From: DATHKG01 sp035489435 | GTDB taxonomy: Bacteria; Bacteroidota; Bacteroidia; Chitinophagales; Chitinophagaceae | Assembly (NCBI GenBank): GCA_035489435.1 | Contig: DATHKG010000020.1 | Reading direction: 5' to 3' (one strand) | Length of the DNA stretch: 64,000 nt | Shown: in pieces, positions 24,514 through 32,782 of the stretch | How the letters are laid out: each line of letters starts with the position of its first letter | How positions within the stretch are numbered: position 1 is the stretch's first letter | Notes under the pieces: generated by a model | Seen by the model: the letters and a program-made list of their open reading frames with translations, nothing else | Told to the model about the DNA's origin: nothing | Databases searched by the model: none | Translations under genes and position numbers: made by a program

Positions 24514-26628
24514 ATGACTTCTCTCCAAACTACACCGCTTAGAACAAAACGTCTGTTGCTGATTGTTATATTGGCCACGGTTGCCGCCGGCTGTTTTTTC
24601 TATTCTTTTTCAAACAGAACTAAAGGGGTTACCCGCACCTCTTCTTTTATCAACTTCGACTTCAGGAAAATCGACGCTTATATTGACGACAGCCTGACAT
24701 ATTTCAAAGCGATCGATTCGATCTATGCCTTATTACCCAATAAAGCCCAGGGTTCATATGAAAACTATGCGTGTAAAAGAGGGTATTATAAGTTTGTCAA
24801 ACGCGATGCAGCCAAAACCCTCCTTTATACCGATAGTATGCTGGTTGTACTTAATGATCTCAAAGATGATCCTGGCTACCAGTTCTGGTACTCAACGGCT
24901 TTGGCTTATAAGGGAGATGATCTCCGTGCTCTTGGGAGATTTGGCGAGGCATTTGGCTTTTATTTCCTGGCAAGGGAAGCAATTCAGCAAACCGGCGATA
25001 GCTGTTTGTACAGAAATTATAGTGCAACCCTGGGCATGGTTGCCTACCAGCAATTGAACTATGTTGATGCTGCTGAATATTTTAAACAGGCTTTTTTTTA
25101 TCCGGCTTATTGCGATGATAAGGGGAACAGCAATACTGCCCATATGCAATTTGCTACCCAGCAATCATATCTCAACAATATTGGTTTGTGCTACTCCAAG
25201 ATTAACCAGAGCGACAGTGCCCTGTTTTATTTTGACAGTGCACTGAATTATGTCAGTCAAAACGCACAGCATGCCTTTACCTACGATAAGGACTACAACC
25301 GGATAATCGACACTGTCTATATCGAAAAGGCGAGGGGAGTAATTTTCGGCAACAAGGCGGTGGACCTTATTAAAAATGGCCAATATGCCGATGCTGAATT
25401 CCTGTTGAAAGAAAGTATACGTTTAAACAGCATGCCGGCTCATGCGCTGGAAGACGTACCATATTCCCAGGCGAAACTGGCAGGACTGCATCTTAAACAA
25501 AAAAGGATCAACGAAGCAGCTGTTGTACTGAAGGCGCTGAAAGCCGGACTTGATAGTTTTCCCAACACAGAATTATTAAAACGCTGGCATCATCTCCAGG
25601 CTGACTACCATCAGCAGGAAGCTAATGCCGGCCTTGCGAATCTGCACCTGACACGTTATGTAGTAATGAAGGATTCCATGGATGCAAAAGCGGAAGGTCT
25701 TACTTCTTCAGATATCAGGAAAGAATTTGCTCATATAAAAACGCAGCACCAGCTTTATAATCTTCAGAAAGAAGATGCGTTGAAAAACAAGTATTTATTG
25801 GTTGCATTGGCGGTGGGTGGCTTCTCAATGATTATTGGGTTCCTTATCTGGCGAAATTACCGTTTGTCGGGAAAACATATAACCGCACTTGAAAAACTTA
25901 ACCGTGAGGTGGAACGCAAAAATGTACATCTGCAGAATACTCTCAGTTCACTGGAGAAAAGTCATGAAGAAAATAGCCGCATGATGAAAATTGTGGCCCA
26001 TGATCTCCGGAACCCCATTGGTGGTATCGCGGGTCTGAGCGCTATTATGCTCAAAACAGATTCTTTCCCGGAATCGCAGCGGGGAATGCTGGAAATGATA
26101 CATAAATCAAGCAATCATTCTATTGAGCTGATCCAGGACCTTGTTCACATTAATACTTCTGCCCTGGACCGGTATGGTGAATCGATGGAACTCCGGGAAC
26201 TTCTTTGTTATTGTATCGAGATGCTTCATTTGAAATCTGAAGAAAAAAATCAGCGCATATCCCTGACAGGTAGTCCGGCAATGGTAAAGTGTGACCGGGA
26301 TAAATTATGGCGTGTATTTAATAATCTTATCAGCAATGCTATAAAATTCAGTCCGGAGAACACGGAAATCAGGGTTGCACTCTCCGTCAAAGATAACCAG
26401 GTGCTGGTTTCTGTGAAAGACCAGGGTATTGGAATACCTGAAAGCCTGAGTAACAAACTCTTTGATATATCGGGTGAGGCTAAACGTCGGGGAACCGCTG
26501 GTGAACCTTCATTCGGACTTGGCCTTGGCATCTCAAAACAGATAGTTGAGTCAAGCAATGGCCGGATCTGGTTTGAGAACAATAAAACAAAAGGTGCTTC
26601 TTTCTTTGTTTCCTTTCCGATTACTTAG
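24514..26628 (+). CDS. TPR-containing membrane histidine kinase
   Basis: 704 residues. There is an N-terminal membrane helix (about 13-32), then a periplasmic alpha-helical TPR region (about 40-400; for example LNNIGLCYSKINQSDSALFY). A second membrane helix is at about 428-446 and a coiled linker at about 455-490. HisKA has H496 (KIVAHDLRNPIGG). HATPase_c has the N box (NNLISNAIKFSPENTEI), G1 (VKDQGIGIP) and G2 (FGLGLGISKQ). It ends after the ATPase domain, with no receiver. The kinase would sense peptides or protein partners through the TPRs and phosphorylate a separate receiver. Confidence 0.92.
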   Translation: MTSLQTTPLRTKRLLLIVILATVAAGCFFYSFSNRTKGVTRTSSFINFDFRKIDAYIDDSLTYFKAIDSIYALLPNKAQGSYENYACKRGYYKFVKRDAAKTLLYTDSMLVVLNDLKDDPGYQFWYSTALAYKGDDLRALGRFGEAFGFYFLAREAIQQTGDSCLYRNYSATLGMVAYQQLNYVDAAEYFKQAFFYPAYCDDKGNSNTAHMQFATQQSYLNNIGLCYSKINQSDSALFYFDSALNYVSQNAQHAFTYDKDYNRIIDTVYIEKARGVIFGNKAVDLIKNGQYADAEFLLKESIRLNSMPAHALEDVPYSQAKLAGLHLKQKRINEAAVVLKALKAGLDSFPNTELLKRWHHLQADYHQQEANAGLANLHLTRYVVMKDSMDAKAEGLTSSDIRKEFAHIKTQHQLYNLQKEDALKNKYLLVALAVGGFSMIIGFLIWRNYRLSGKHITALEKLNREVERKNVHLQNTLSSLEKSHEENSRMMKIVAHDLRNPIGGIAGLSAIMLKTDSFPESQRGMLEMIHKSSNHSIELIQDLVHINTSALDRYGESMELRELLCYCIEMLHLKSEEKNQRISLTGSPAMVKCDRDKLWRVFNNLISNAIKFSPENTEIRVALSVKDNQVLVSVKDQGIGIPESLSNKLFDISGEAKRRGTAGEPSFGLGLGISKQIVESSNGRIWFENNKTKGASFFVSFPIT

Positions 26629-26700
26629 CGTTTATGCAGCCGCTAAAAGTTGAGTCCGTAATGGTATGATTATGGTATCTTACGATGATAAATAATCTAC

Positions 26701-26820
26701 ATGAACAAATTATTCAGAGCCCTGATTGCAGGCTATGGTGCAAAAAAACTTGGTGGCGGTTGTCTTGGAACCGTGGTAGTTTTTATCATCATTTACTACG
26801 CACTCGGCCAGTGTAATTAA
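26701..26820 (+). CDS. small membrane protein (39 residues)
   Basis: Starts MNKLFRALIAGYGAKKLGGG and continues with one hydrophobic helix (CLGTVVVFIIIYYALGQCN) to a TAA at 26818-26820. The clean start, basic N-terminus, glycine-rich turn and single membrane segment look like a real small protein. It is preceded by the TPR kinase and faces the small gene at 26835. The function is unknown. Confidence 0.6.
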   Translation: MNKLFRALIAGYGAKKLGGGCLGTVVVFIIIYYALGQCN

Positions 26821-26834
26821 TACCAGGGTTTAAT

Positions 26835-27071
26835 CTACTTTTGATTTTTTTCAATGTGTTTGCCAACCAGGGCTATTAATTCATCAGGCCGGTCTTCACT
26901 ATTAATCCATTTTCCCTGGTTAAAAGAAACATTGCCGAATGAGATATCATTTAAAACCACGTGGTAGGATGCGGGACTTCCGTCACCGTTTTTTTTTGGT
27001 GATGGGTTTGCCCAACCCTGGTAGTGTAAACCATTGTAGTCGAAACGGATGTCAAAAATGTTGTCTTCCAT
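26835..27071 (-). CDS. hypothetical small protein
   Basis: 78 residues, cytoplasmic, no signal or membrane segment. The sequence is compact and beta-like (FDIRFDYNGLHYQGWANPSP, then YHVVLNDISFGNVSFNQGKW), with a helical C-terminus (PDELIALVGKHIEKNQK). I do not recognise a named family. It ends 15 bp from the convergent small membrane protein gene. Confidence 0.65.
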   Translation of the reverse strand: MEDNIFDIRFDYNGLHYQGWANPSPKKNGDGSPASYHVVLNDISFGNVSFNQGKWINSEDRPDELIALVGKHIEKNQK

Positions 27072-27271
27072 TGAGAAATATTTAATAGGTTATTATCAGG
27101 ATTTCAGCTTCTTTTCGTGTTATATTAATTTTATCATTTTGCACTAATATAGTGTGTCGTTTTCGTCATCAATCAAAATTCAGGCCTGCACAAGCTTCCG
27201 CTGTTTTCTGATGGCTGTTGATTAAGGGTTTCCCGGTAAATTACTATGATGGTTTTGGCATTGGATTGCCT

Positions 27272-27279
27272 TAACTTTG
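27272..27279 (+). promoter_or_regulatory. putative -7 element TAACTTTG upstream of fabF
   Basis: TAACTTTG matches TAnnTTTG and lies 55 bp before the fabF ATG. A TTTG lies upstream, but only 14 bp away, closer than usual. The same octamer precedes lipB and the gene at 34478. Confidence 0.5.
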
Positions 27280-27333
27280 CGCCTGAAAAAGTTTGATCGC
27301 ATCTGCATCACCAATATAATATGAATTAGAATC

Positions 27334-28584
27334 ATGAAAAGAGTTGTTATCACTGGGCTGGGATGTATTACGCCACTGGGCAATACAGTAAATGAGTTTT
27401 GGCAAAGAATTCTGGCTGGTGAAAGTGGTGCGGGTTTAATTACAAAATTTGATGCCTCTAAGTTCAAAACAAGATTTGGATGTGAAGTAAAAAATTTCAA
27501 TGCCGAAGAATATATTGATAAAAAGGAACTGAAGAAATATGATCTGTTTACTCAATACGCGGTAGGTGCCAGCGATCAGGCTATTAAAGATTCGGGTCTT
27601 GATTTCGCAGCCATGGATACGATGGAAAGGGCAGAGGTGGGAGTAATCTGGGCTTCGGGCAATGGGGGCATAGGAACCTTCGAACAACAGTTAAAGGATT
27701 ATTACCTCGGCGATGGTACCCCGCGATTCAATCCTTATTTCATTCCAAAAATGATCGTCGATATTGCAGCCGGTGTTATTTCTATAAGGCATAAGCTTCA
27801 TGGCCCGAATTATTGTACAGTTTCAGCTTGTGCTTCTTCAAATACCGCTATTATTGCTGCTTTTGATACTATCAGGCTAGGTAAAGCGAACATTATGATC
27901 GCCGGGGGGTCTGAAGCCGCTATAACACCTGCCTCTGTTGGTGGTTTTAATGCCGCGCAGGCATTGTCAAAAAATAATGAAGATCTATTGCATGCCTCTC
28001 GTCCTTTTGATACAAACCGTGATGGATTTGTGATCGGGGAAGGCGCCGGTGCACTGGTCCTGGAAGACTACGATCATGCGATTGCGCGGGGCGCAAAAAT
28101 CCACGCTGAAATGGTTGGCGGGGGTATGGCTGCCGATGCTTATCATCTGACCGGTACACCTCCGGATGGCCTGGGTGCATCCCTGGGTATTAAAAAGGCC
28201 CTGGCTGAAGCAGGAATCGGAGCTGAAAAGATTGATTATATAAATGCGCATGCTACATCAACACCTCTCGGTGACATTAGTGAGCTCAGGGGGATACATC
28301 ATATATTTGGCAGTTTGCCCGTTGTTATCAGTTCTACAAAATCAATGACAGGTCATTTGCTGGGGGGCGCAGGTGCAATTGAAAGCATCATCAGTATCTG
28401 CTCAGTTATACATGATAAGGTCCCTGCCACCATAAATACTACCACGCTGGATCCTGAAATTCCTGAAGGACTTAACATATTAATTGGTAAATCCATCAAC
28501 AAAAAAGTGGATTATGCACTAAACAATACTTTTGGTTTCGGCGGACATACAGCAACCGCGATCTTCAGAAAATACAATGGTTAA
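27334..28584 (+). CDS. fabF: beta-ketoacyl-[ACP] synthase II (FabF)
   Basis: 416 residues, the usual length. The Cys-His-His triad is visible: active Cys in TVSACASSNTAI, His in NAHATSTPLGD and His in SMTGHLLGGAGAIES. The N-terminal VVITGLGCITPLGN and the C-terminal NNTFGFGGHTATAIF are typical. It condenses acyl-ACP with malonyl-ACP in fatty-acid elongation. Here it stands alone, without acpP or other fab genes next to it, so it could be a second FabF paralogue. Confidence 0.94.
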   Translation: MKRVVITGLGCITPLGNTVNEFWQRILAGESGAGLITKFDASKFKTRFGCEVKNFNAEEYIDKKELKKYDLFTQYAVGASDQAIKDSGLDFAAMDTMERAEVGVIWASGNGGIGTFEQQLKDYYLGDGTPRFNPYFIPKMIVDIAAGVISIRHKLHGPNYCTVSACASSNTAIIAAFDTIRLGKANIMIAGGSEAAITPASVGGFNAAQALSKNNEDLLHASRPFDTNRDGFVIGEGAGALVLEDYDHAIARGAKIHAEMVGGGMAADAYHLTGTPPDGLGASLGIKKALAEAGIGAEKIDYINAHATSTPLGDISELRGIHHIFGSLPVVISSTKSMTGHLLGGAGAIESIISICSVIHDKVPATINTTTLDPEIPEGLNILIGKSINKKVDYALNNTFGFGGHTATAIFRKYNG

Positions 28585-28738
28585 AACAAGTGTTATTTCC
28601 AGTATTTTTTATTTTCCCGGGTTAATTATTAATCGTTTTATCTGTTGGAGTAATAAGATCATGCGATTGTTATGAGTGGTAGCTGATACTTGCCAGGGCT
28701 TTATAATTTTGTGCTCCCTTACATCAAAATTGCAGAAG

Positions 28739-29200
28739 ATGCCGGTTATCACTCTAGTTCTGTTTCTGTATGTTCTGTTATACTTTGTGCTTGCGGGCCA
28801 GGCAGTGTTTTATAAATTATGCTTTACGCACGTATTTAAAAAGATCCCGGCACAACAGTTTATCAACATCCGTAAACTCGCCGATCCAATACTTGAAACC
28901 AGGTTACCCGTTATTTACTATAGCAGCCTGGCCTTTGGAATCACATTTATTATTCTTGCTGTTTACCAGGGCTCTGCAATTACAATAATTTTCGCAGCTT
29001 TGGCTTTTATTTTCCTGCTGGCAGATGTAATGCTCGCCAAAAAATATAATATTCCGATTAATGCTGAGATTCGTAACCTGGTTAACCCATCGGACATGAT
29101 AGCTGCCCGGCTGCAGCATGACTGGATCCGCTGGATCGATATTCGCGGTAATTTTATCCTGGCAGGATTTTTCGTACTCACAATTTACACTGTTCTCTGA
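28739..29200 (+). CDS. hypothetical four-helix membrane protein
   Basis: About 153 residues from the ATG at 28739 (MPVITLVLFLYVLLYFVLAG). A TAATTTTG -7-like octamer lies at 28704-28711, inside the longer frame, which supports this start. Hydrophobic helices lie at about 3-20, 60-77, 82-100 and 136-153. Conserved-looking polar stretches are NIRKLADPILETRLP and MIAARLQHDWIRWIDIRG. It resembles DUF1772-type membrane proteins in layout, but the match is not firm. Confidence 0.7.
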   Translation: MPVITLVLFLYVLLYFVLAGQAVFYKLCFTHVFKKIPAQQFINIRKLADPILETRLPVIYYSSLAFGITFIILAVYQGSAITIIFAALAFIFLLADVMLAKKYNIPINAEIRNLVNPSDMIAARLQHDWIRWIDIRGNFILAGFFVLTIYTVL

Positions 29201-29301
29201 GTCTGCAGTATTTTTCGAATGAGCCTCGTAATCTAACTAAACGGTTTCGGGTTTGATAGCTTAGCTAAATATTGTACTTTAAGCAACTAAAGCCCTGGAT
29301 T

Positions 29302-29505
29302 ATGAATACAAGATTCCTCTTTAATGTACTCGCGGTGGCAGGACTTATAGCTACGCTTGTTACCTGTTATTTCTTTTATGATTACAATCGCAGGGAAGGG
29401 TTGAGCTCAGTCCTGGTTTGGGGAACTGCTCCTCTCATGATATTCGTCGTTATTACTTCCATCTTACAGCTGCGAAGAAGCCTCCGGTCTCAAAAACGTC
29501 GCTAA
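29302..29505 (+). CDS. small two-helix membrane protein
   Basis: 67 residues from the ATG at 29302 (MNTRFLFNVLAVAGLIATLV). Two membrane helices (about 7-26 and 39-56) flank a short loop (YDYNRREGLSS), with a basic tail (LRRSLRSQKRR). Positive residues at the end suggest a cytoplasmic C-terminus. The function is unknown. Confidence 0.7.
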   Translation: MNTRFLFNVLAVAGLIATLVTCYFFYDYNRREGLSSVLVWGTAPLMIFVVITSILQLRRSLRSQKRR

Positions 29506-29920
29506 AAAAAATCCCCGCTTTTAGCAGGGAAAGATCTTATTCCAGGTAAATAATGTGTTTGGACGGCTTTCTTTTTCCGGAAGAGGGTCCATTTTAGCTG
29601 CAGGGTCGGTTAATTGTCTTTCGTGGGATAGTGAATAACTTTGACGACGATATTGATTTACTTAAGATACGGTTTTGATTTGCCAGGGCCAGGATTAAGA
29701 TTGGCGGTTTCCCGGGACGATTAGGCCTTATACAGGATATTGGATAGGATTAACTTGGATACTAAAAACGGGCTGGGGGATATGGATTATTGATAAATCA
29801 AAGGTCCGCAATAATTCTAACGGCATGCTATAATCAGCCACTTATATTGCCGATATCAATGCTAACATTTCAAAGCATAAACATAATTACTTATGACACG
29901 TGGTTGTACGTGCGCAAATA

Positions 29921-29936
29921 TTCGTATTAATACGAA
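29921..29936. promoter_or_regulatory. perfect 16-bp palindrome TTCGTATTAATACGAA
   Basis: The sequence equals its own reverse complement over all 16 bases, with a possible dimeric regulator as reader. It lies 364 bp upstream of the TonB-dependent receptor start and about 210-240 bp upstream of the orphan terminator. Confidence 0.5.
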
Positions 29937-30141
29937 GTAATTGATCGTAATTATTTGATTTTGTTTGTTTTACTTTTATTCACTAACTTATAGTATCAAC
30001 AGCTGCTAACCATCAGCGTTAGTTAGCATTTCTCATTCGTTCTTCCGTCCCTCTTAAACTTTCACAACTCCCTTCATATTTTAAACCGTCAGCCGTGCGT
30101 AATTAATGCTGGTTAAAGAAATTTCCTGTGAAAAACACCGG

Positions 30142-30176
30142 GCCATCCCGCTCGTGCGGGATGGCTTCCCTTTTTT
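30142..30176 (+). terminator. intrinsic terminator with no upstream gene
   Basis: Perfect 10-bp stem GCCATCCCGC / GCGGGATGGC around a TCGT loop, followed by TTCCC and a six-T run. The nearest upstream gene ends about 640 bp away, so it more likely ends an unannotated non-coding transcript. Confidence 0.8.
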
Positions 30177-30299
30177 GGTAATAACCCGTAACAGTTTGAT
30201 CTGCTTCTTATAAAATTAATCGTGCCATTCCACCCGGATAAACAACAGTTCATCACTTTCGCTCTTGCATGTTCGCAGTGAAATTAAATATTTGCGGTT

Positions 30300-31175
30300 A
30301 TGAAAAGAGCTGCTGTTTTAATTTTGATTATTTGTTTTCACTTATTTGCATTTTCCCAGGATCGGGGTATTTATAAAGGACAAATCACTTCTAATAATGT
30401 TCCGGTTCCCGGAGCTACAGTGGCTTTATTAAAGCAGGCCGATTCAGCACTTGTAAAATTATCAGTGAGTAATAATGAAGGAGTTTTTGAATTTCCGGAT
30501 ATTATTAAAAGCAACTACCTGCTTTTGATTACTTCAGTTGGTTTTGATTCGCTTTATACAATTGCTTCGGAGAATGTAAATATTCAGATACAGCTTAAGG
30601 CCAAAGCGCAGGCCCTTGGATCTGTGACAATCCTTGCAAAACGTCCACTCGTTGAGGCAAGGCTCGACAAAATGATCGTTAATGTAGATGCTTCACCTTC
30701 CAATGCCGGTGCTACTGCCCTGGAGCTTCTTGAAAAGTCGCCGGGTATTTCGGTCGATAAAGACGGTAATATCAGTCTTAAAGGTAAACAGGGGGTAATT
30801 GTATTGATGGATGGAAAACAGACTTACCTGAGTGGTCAGGATCTTGCCAACATGCTTAGAAGCATGCCTGCAAGCCAGCTGGACCAACTCGAGATTATTA
30901 CCCAACCTTCAGCAAAGTACGATGCTGCCGGTAATGCAGGCATACTTAACCTTAAAACCAAAAAAGCAAAAACCATGGGCTTTAATGGTAGCGTGAATGT
31001 TGGTTATGTACAGGGTAATTATCCAAAGTCTCCAAACAGCTTCAATTTTAATTATCGTGAGGGAAAGATCAACCTGTTTACCAGCGGGGGTTATCATACT
31101 GGGAAGGTAACCAGGAGCAGACGCTTACGCGAAAGTTTCAACAAGGCTCAAACAATTATGTTTTTGACCAGGTAG
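30300..31175 (+). CDS. TonB-dependent receptor (OMP beta-barrel type), N-terminal part of a frameshifted gene
   Basis: Signal peptide (MKRAAVLILIICFHLFAFSQ), a CarboxypepD_reg-like domain (about 22-105), then a plug domain (VDASPSNAGATALELLEKSP, GVIVLMDGKQTYLSGQDL) and the first strands of a barrel. After GGYHTGK the frame slips: the expected continuation NQEQTLTRKFQQGSNNYVF is read in another frame from about 31109, and this frame runs into a stop at 31173-31175. It belongs with the fragment at 31255-32703; together they would give about 800 residues. It takes up an unknown ligand across the outer membrane if functional. Confidence 0.8.
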   Translation: MKRAAVLILIICFHLFAFSQDRGIYKGQITSNNVPVPGATVALLKQADSALVKLSVSNNEGVFEFPDIIKSNYLLLITSVGFDSLYTIASENVNIQIQLKAKAQALGSVTILAKRPLVEARLDKMIVNVDASPSNAGATALELLEKSPGISVDKDGNISLKGKQGVIVLMDGKQTYLSGQDLANMLRSMPASQLDQLEIITQPSAKYDAAGNAGILNLKTKKAKTMGFNGSVNVGYVQGNYPKSPNSFNFNYREGKINLFTSGGYHTGKVTRSRRLRESFNKAQTIMFLTR

Positions 31176-31254
31176 GAAATTCAAAAAACAAAAGCAGCAG
31201 TTTCAATGGAAGAGTTGGCCTCGACTATACGTTGATGCAAAAACGACCGTTGGT

Positions 31255-32703
31255 GTGCTGGTCGGGGGAAGCTATAGCCTGAGGAAATATTCAAACATCA
31301 GTACGGGTGATTTCTTCCTGGAAAATTCAAACATTGTTGATTCAAGTATTCGTGCTGTAAATGAAACAAGAAACCCATGGAAAAATCTTACTGCAAATGC
31401 GAATTTTAAAAGGAGCCTGAACAATAATGGGCGTGAAATAACAGCTGATCTTGATTTTATAAAATACAGTTCAGCTTTGGAACAGTCAACCAACAATGAG
31501 GTGCTTTATCCTAACAATCCCGGCAATCCATATTTACTCAGGGCGGTCTTACCTTCTGATATCAACATTTATAGTGGTAAGGTCGACTATGTTCATCCGC
31601 TTAATAAAGAGACCAAAATAGAAGCGGGTGCAAAGATGAGTTATGTAAGCACTGATAATAATGCACCTTATGAAACCTTTGATAAGAATTCAGGAAAATG
31701 GGTTGATGATGTAAGGAAAGATCATTTTCAATATGATGAGCAGATTACAGCAGGATATATAAACTTCAGCAAACAGGTAAAAAAATGGGGATTCCAGGCT
31801 GGTTTGCGGGGTGAACATACTCATTCGGAAGGCACTCAGGTTCTAATTGGAAAAAGTATAGCAAGGGATTATTTCCAGGTTTTTCCCACAGCCTATGTCA
31901 GCTACGCAATGAACGATAAAAATCAATTCGGATTAAACTATGGCAGGCGTGTTGAGAGACCAAACTACCAGGATCTAAACCCATTCCAGCAGTTCCTCGA
32001 TCTTTATACTTTCAACCAGGGGAATCCTTATCTCACACCCCAGTTTACGAATAATATTGAACTCAGTCATATCTTCAAAAGTAAACTAAGTACTACTGCA
32101 AATTATTCTTACACTACTGATATTATAAATGATATACTCGTGCAGAATGACGAAACAAAGGTGACTTATCAAACCAAACAAAATATTGCTACCAGACGTA
32201 ATGTTGGATTTGCAGTAAGTTATAATGCACAACTTACAAGCTGGTGGACGACCAGTTTATATGGAAATGTCTCAAATACTTATTATAAGGGCATCGTTAA
32301 TAGTGCACCCTTAAGTACAGACATAACTAACTTTATGTTGAATTTTAACCAGCAATTTAAGTTTGCTAAAACCTGGGGAGCTGAGGTGAGTGGTTTCTAT
32401 CAAAGCAAAACACTTGCAACCAGTATGTTTGTAATTGACCCAATGTATGTAATCTCATTTGGTTTCAGTAAACAGGTACTCAAAACCAAAGGCATGATAA
32501 AACTAAGCGTTGTGGATCCGTTTCGTTTGCAAAAATCAGATGTATCAATAAATCATTCAAACATCAATATGATTGTCACAAACCGCTGGGATAACCGGAG
32601 GGTGGGGTTGACATTTACTTATCGGTTTAATAAGGGTCAGGCGGTTCAACAAAGCCGGCGTACAAGTGGTGCACAGGACGAACAAAGCCGTGCCGGGCAA
32701 TAA
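31255..32703 (+). CDS. TonB-dependent receptor, C-terminal barrel part of the frameshifted gene
   Basis: Continues the receptor begun at 30300. The bridging residues (GNSKNKSSSFNGRVGLDYTL) are read in a third frame between about 31109 and 31240. A run of five A at 31239-31243, where six would restore KTTVGVLVGGSYS, marks the second slip. The frame then stays open through alternating beta-strands (FQAGLRGEHTHSEGTQVL, YVSYAMNDKNQFGLNYGRRV) typical of the OMP_b-brl_3 barrel, ending in a polar tail after TYRFNKGQ. The listed start at 31255 is simply the first start in this frame. Two one-base slips within 130 bp could be assembly errors or a true pseudogene. Confidence 0.8.
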   Translation: MLVGGSYSLRKYSNISTGDFFLENSNIVDSSIRAVNETRNPWKNLTANANFKRSLNNNGREITADLDFIKYSSALEQSTNNEVLYPNNPGNPYLLRAVLPSDINIYSGKVDYVHPLNKETKIEAGAKMSYVSTDNNAPYETFDKNSGKWVDDVRKDHFQYDEQITAGYINFSKQVKKWGFQAGLRGEHTHSEGTQVLIGKSIARDYFQVFPTAYVSYAMNDKNQFGLNYGRRVERPNYQDLNPFQQFLDLYTFNQGNPYLTPQFTNNIELSHIFKSKLSTTANYSYTTDIINDILVQNDETKVTYQTKQNIATRRNVGFAVSYNAQLTSWWTTSLYGNVSNTYYKGIVNSAPLSTDITNFMLNFNQQFKFAKTWGAEVSGFYQSKTLATSMFVIDPMYVISFGFSKQVLKTKGMIKLSVVDPFRLQKSDVSINHSNINMIVTNRWDNRRVGLTFTYRFNKGQAVQQSRRTSGAQDEQSRAGQ

Positions 32704-32782
32704 GTCCTGAATGGTGCTTAGATGTCTCATATTGGAATAACCATCAGATCAGGTTAACTTGGCCTTCTAACTATTAGCAAAT

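Larger units (their letters stand above)
29506..30299. other. long non-coding region with palindrome and orphan terminator
   Basis: 794 bp without a credible open frame. It holds a 16-bp perfect palindrome (29921-29936), a pyrimidine-rich stretch at about 30030-30080 and a strong intrinsic terminator (30142-30176) with no gene ending nearby. This arrangement fits a small RNA gene of up to about 200 nt, or a long regulatory leader for the TonB-dependent receptor at 30300. Confidence 0.6.

Noticed and set aside
29510..29535. Possible terminator after the two-helix membrane protein
   Set aside because: The stem (CCCCGC / GCAGGG) has a mismatch and no T-run follows; too weak to list.
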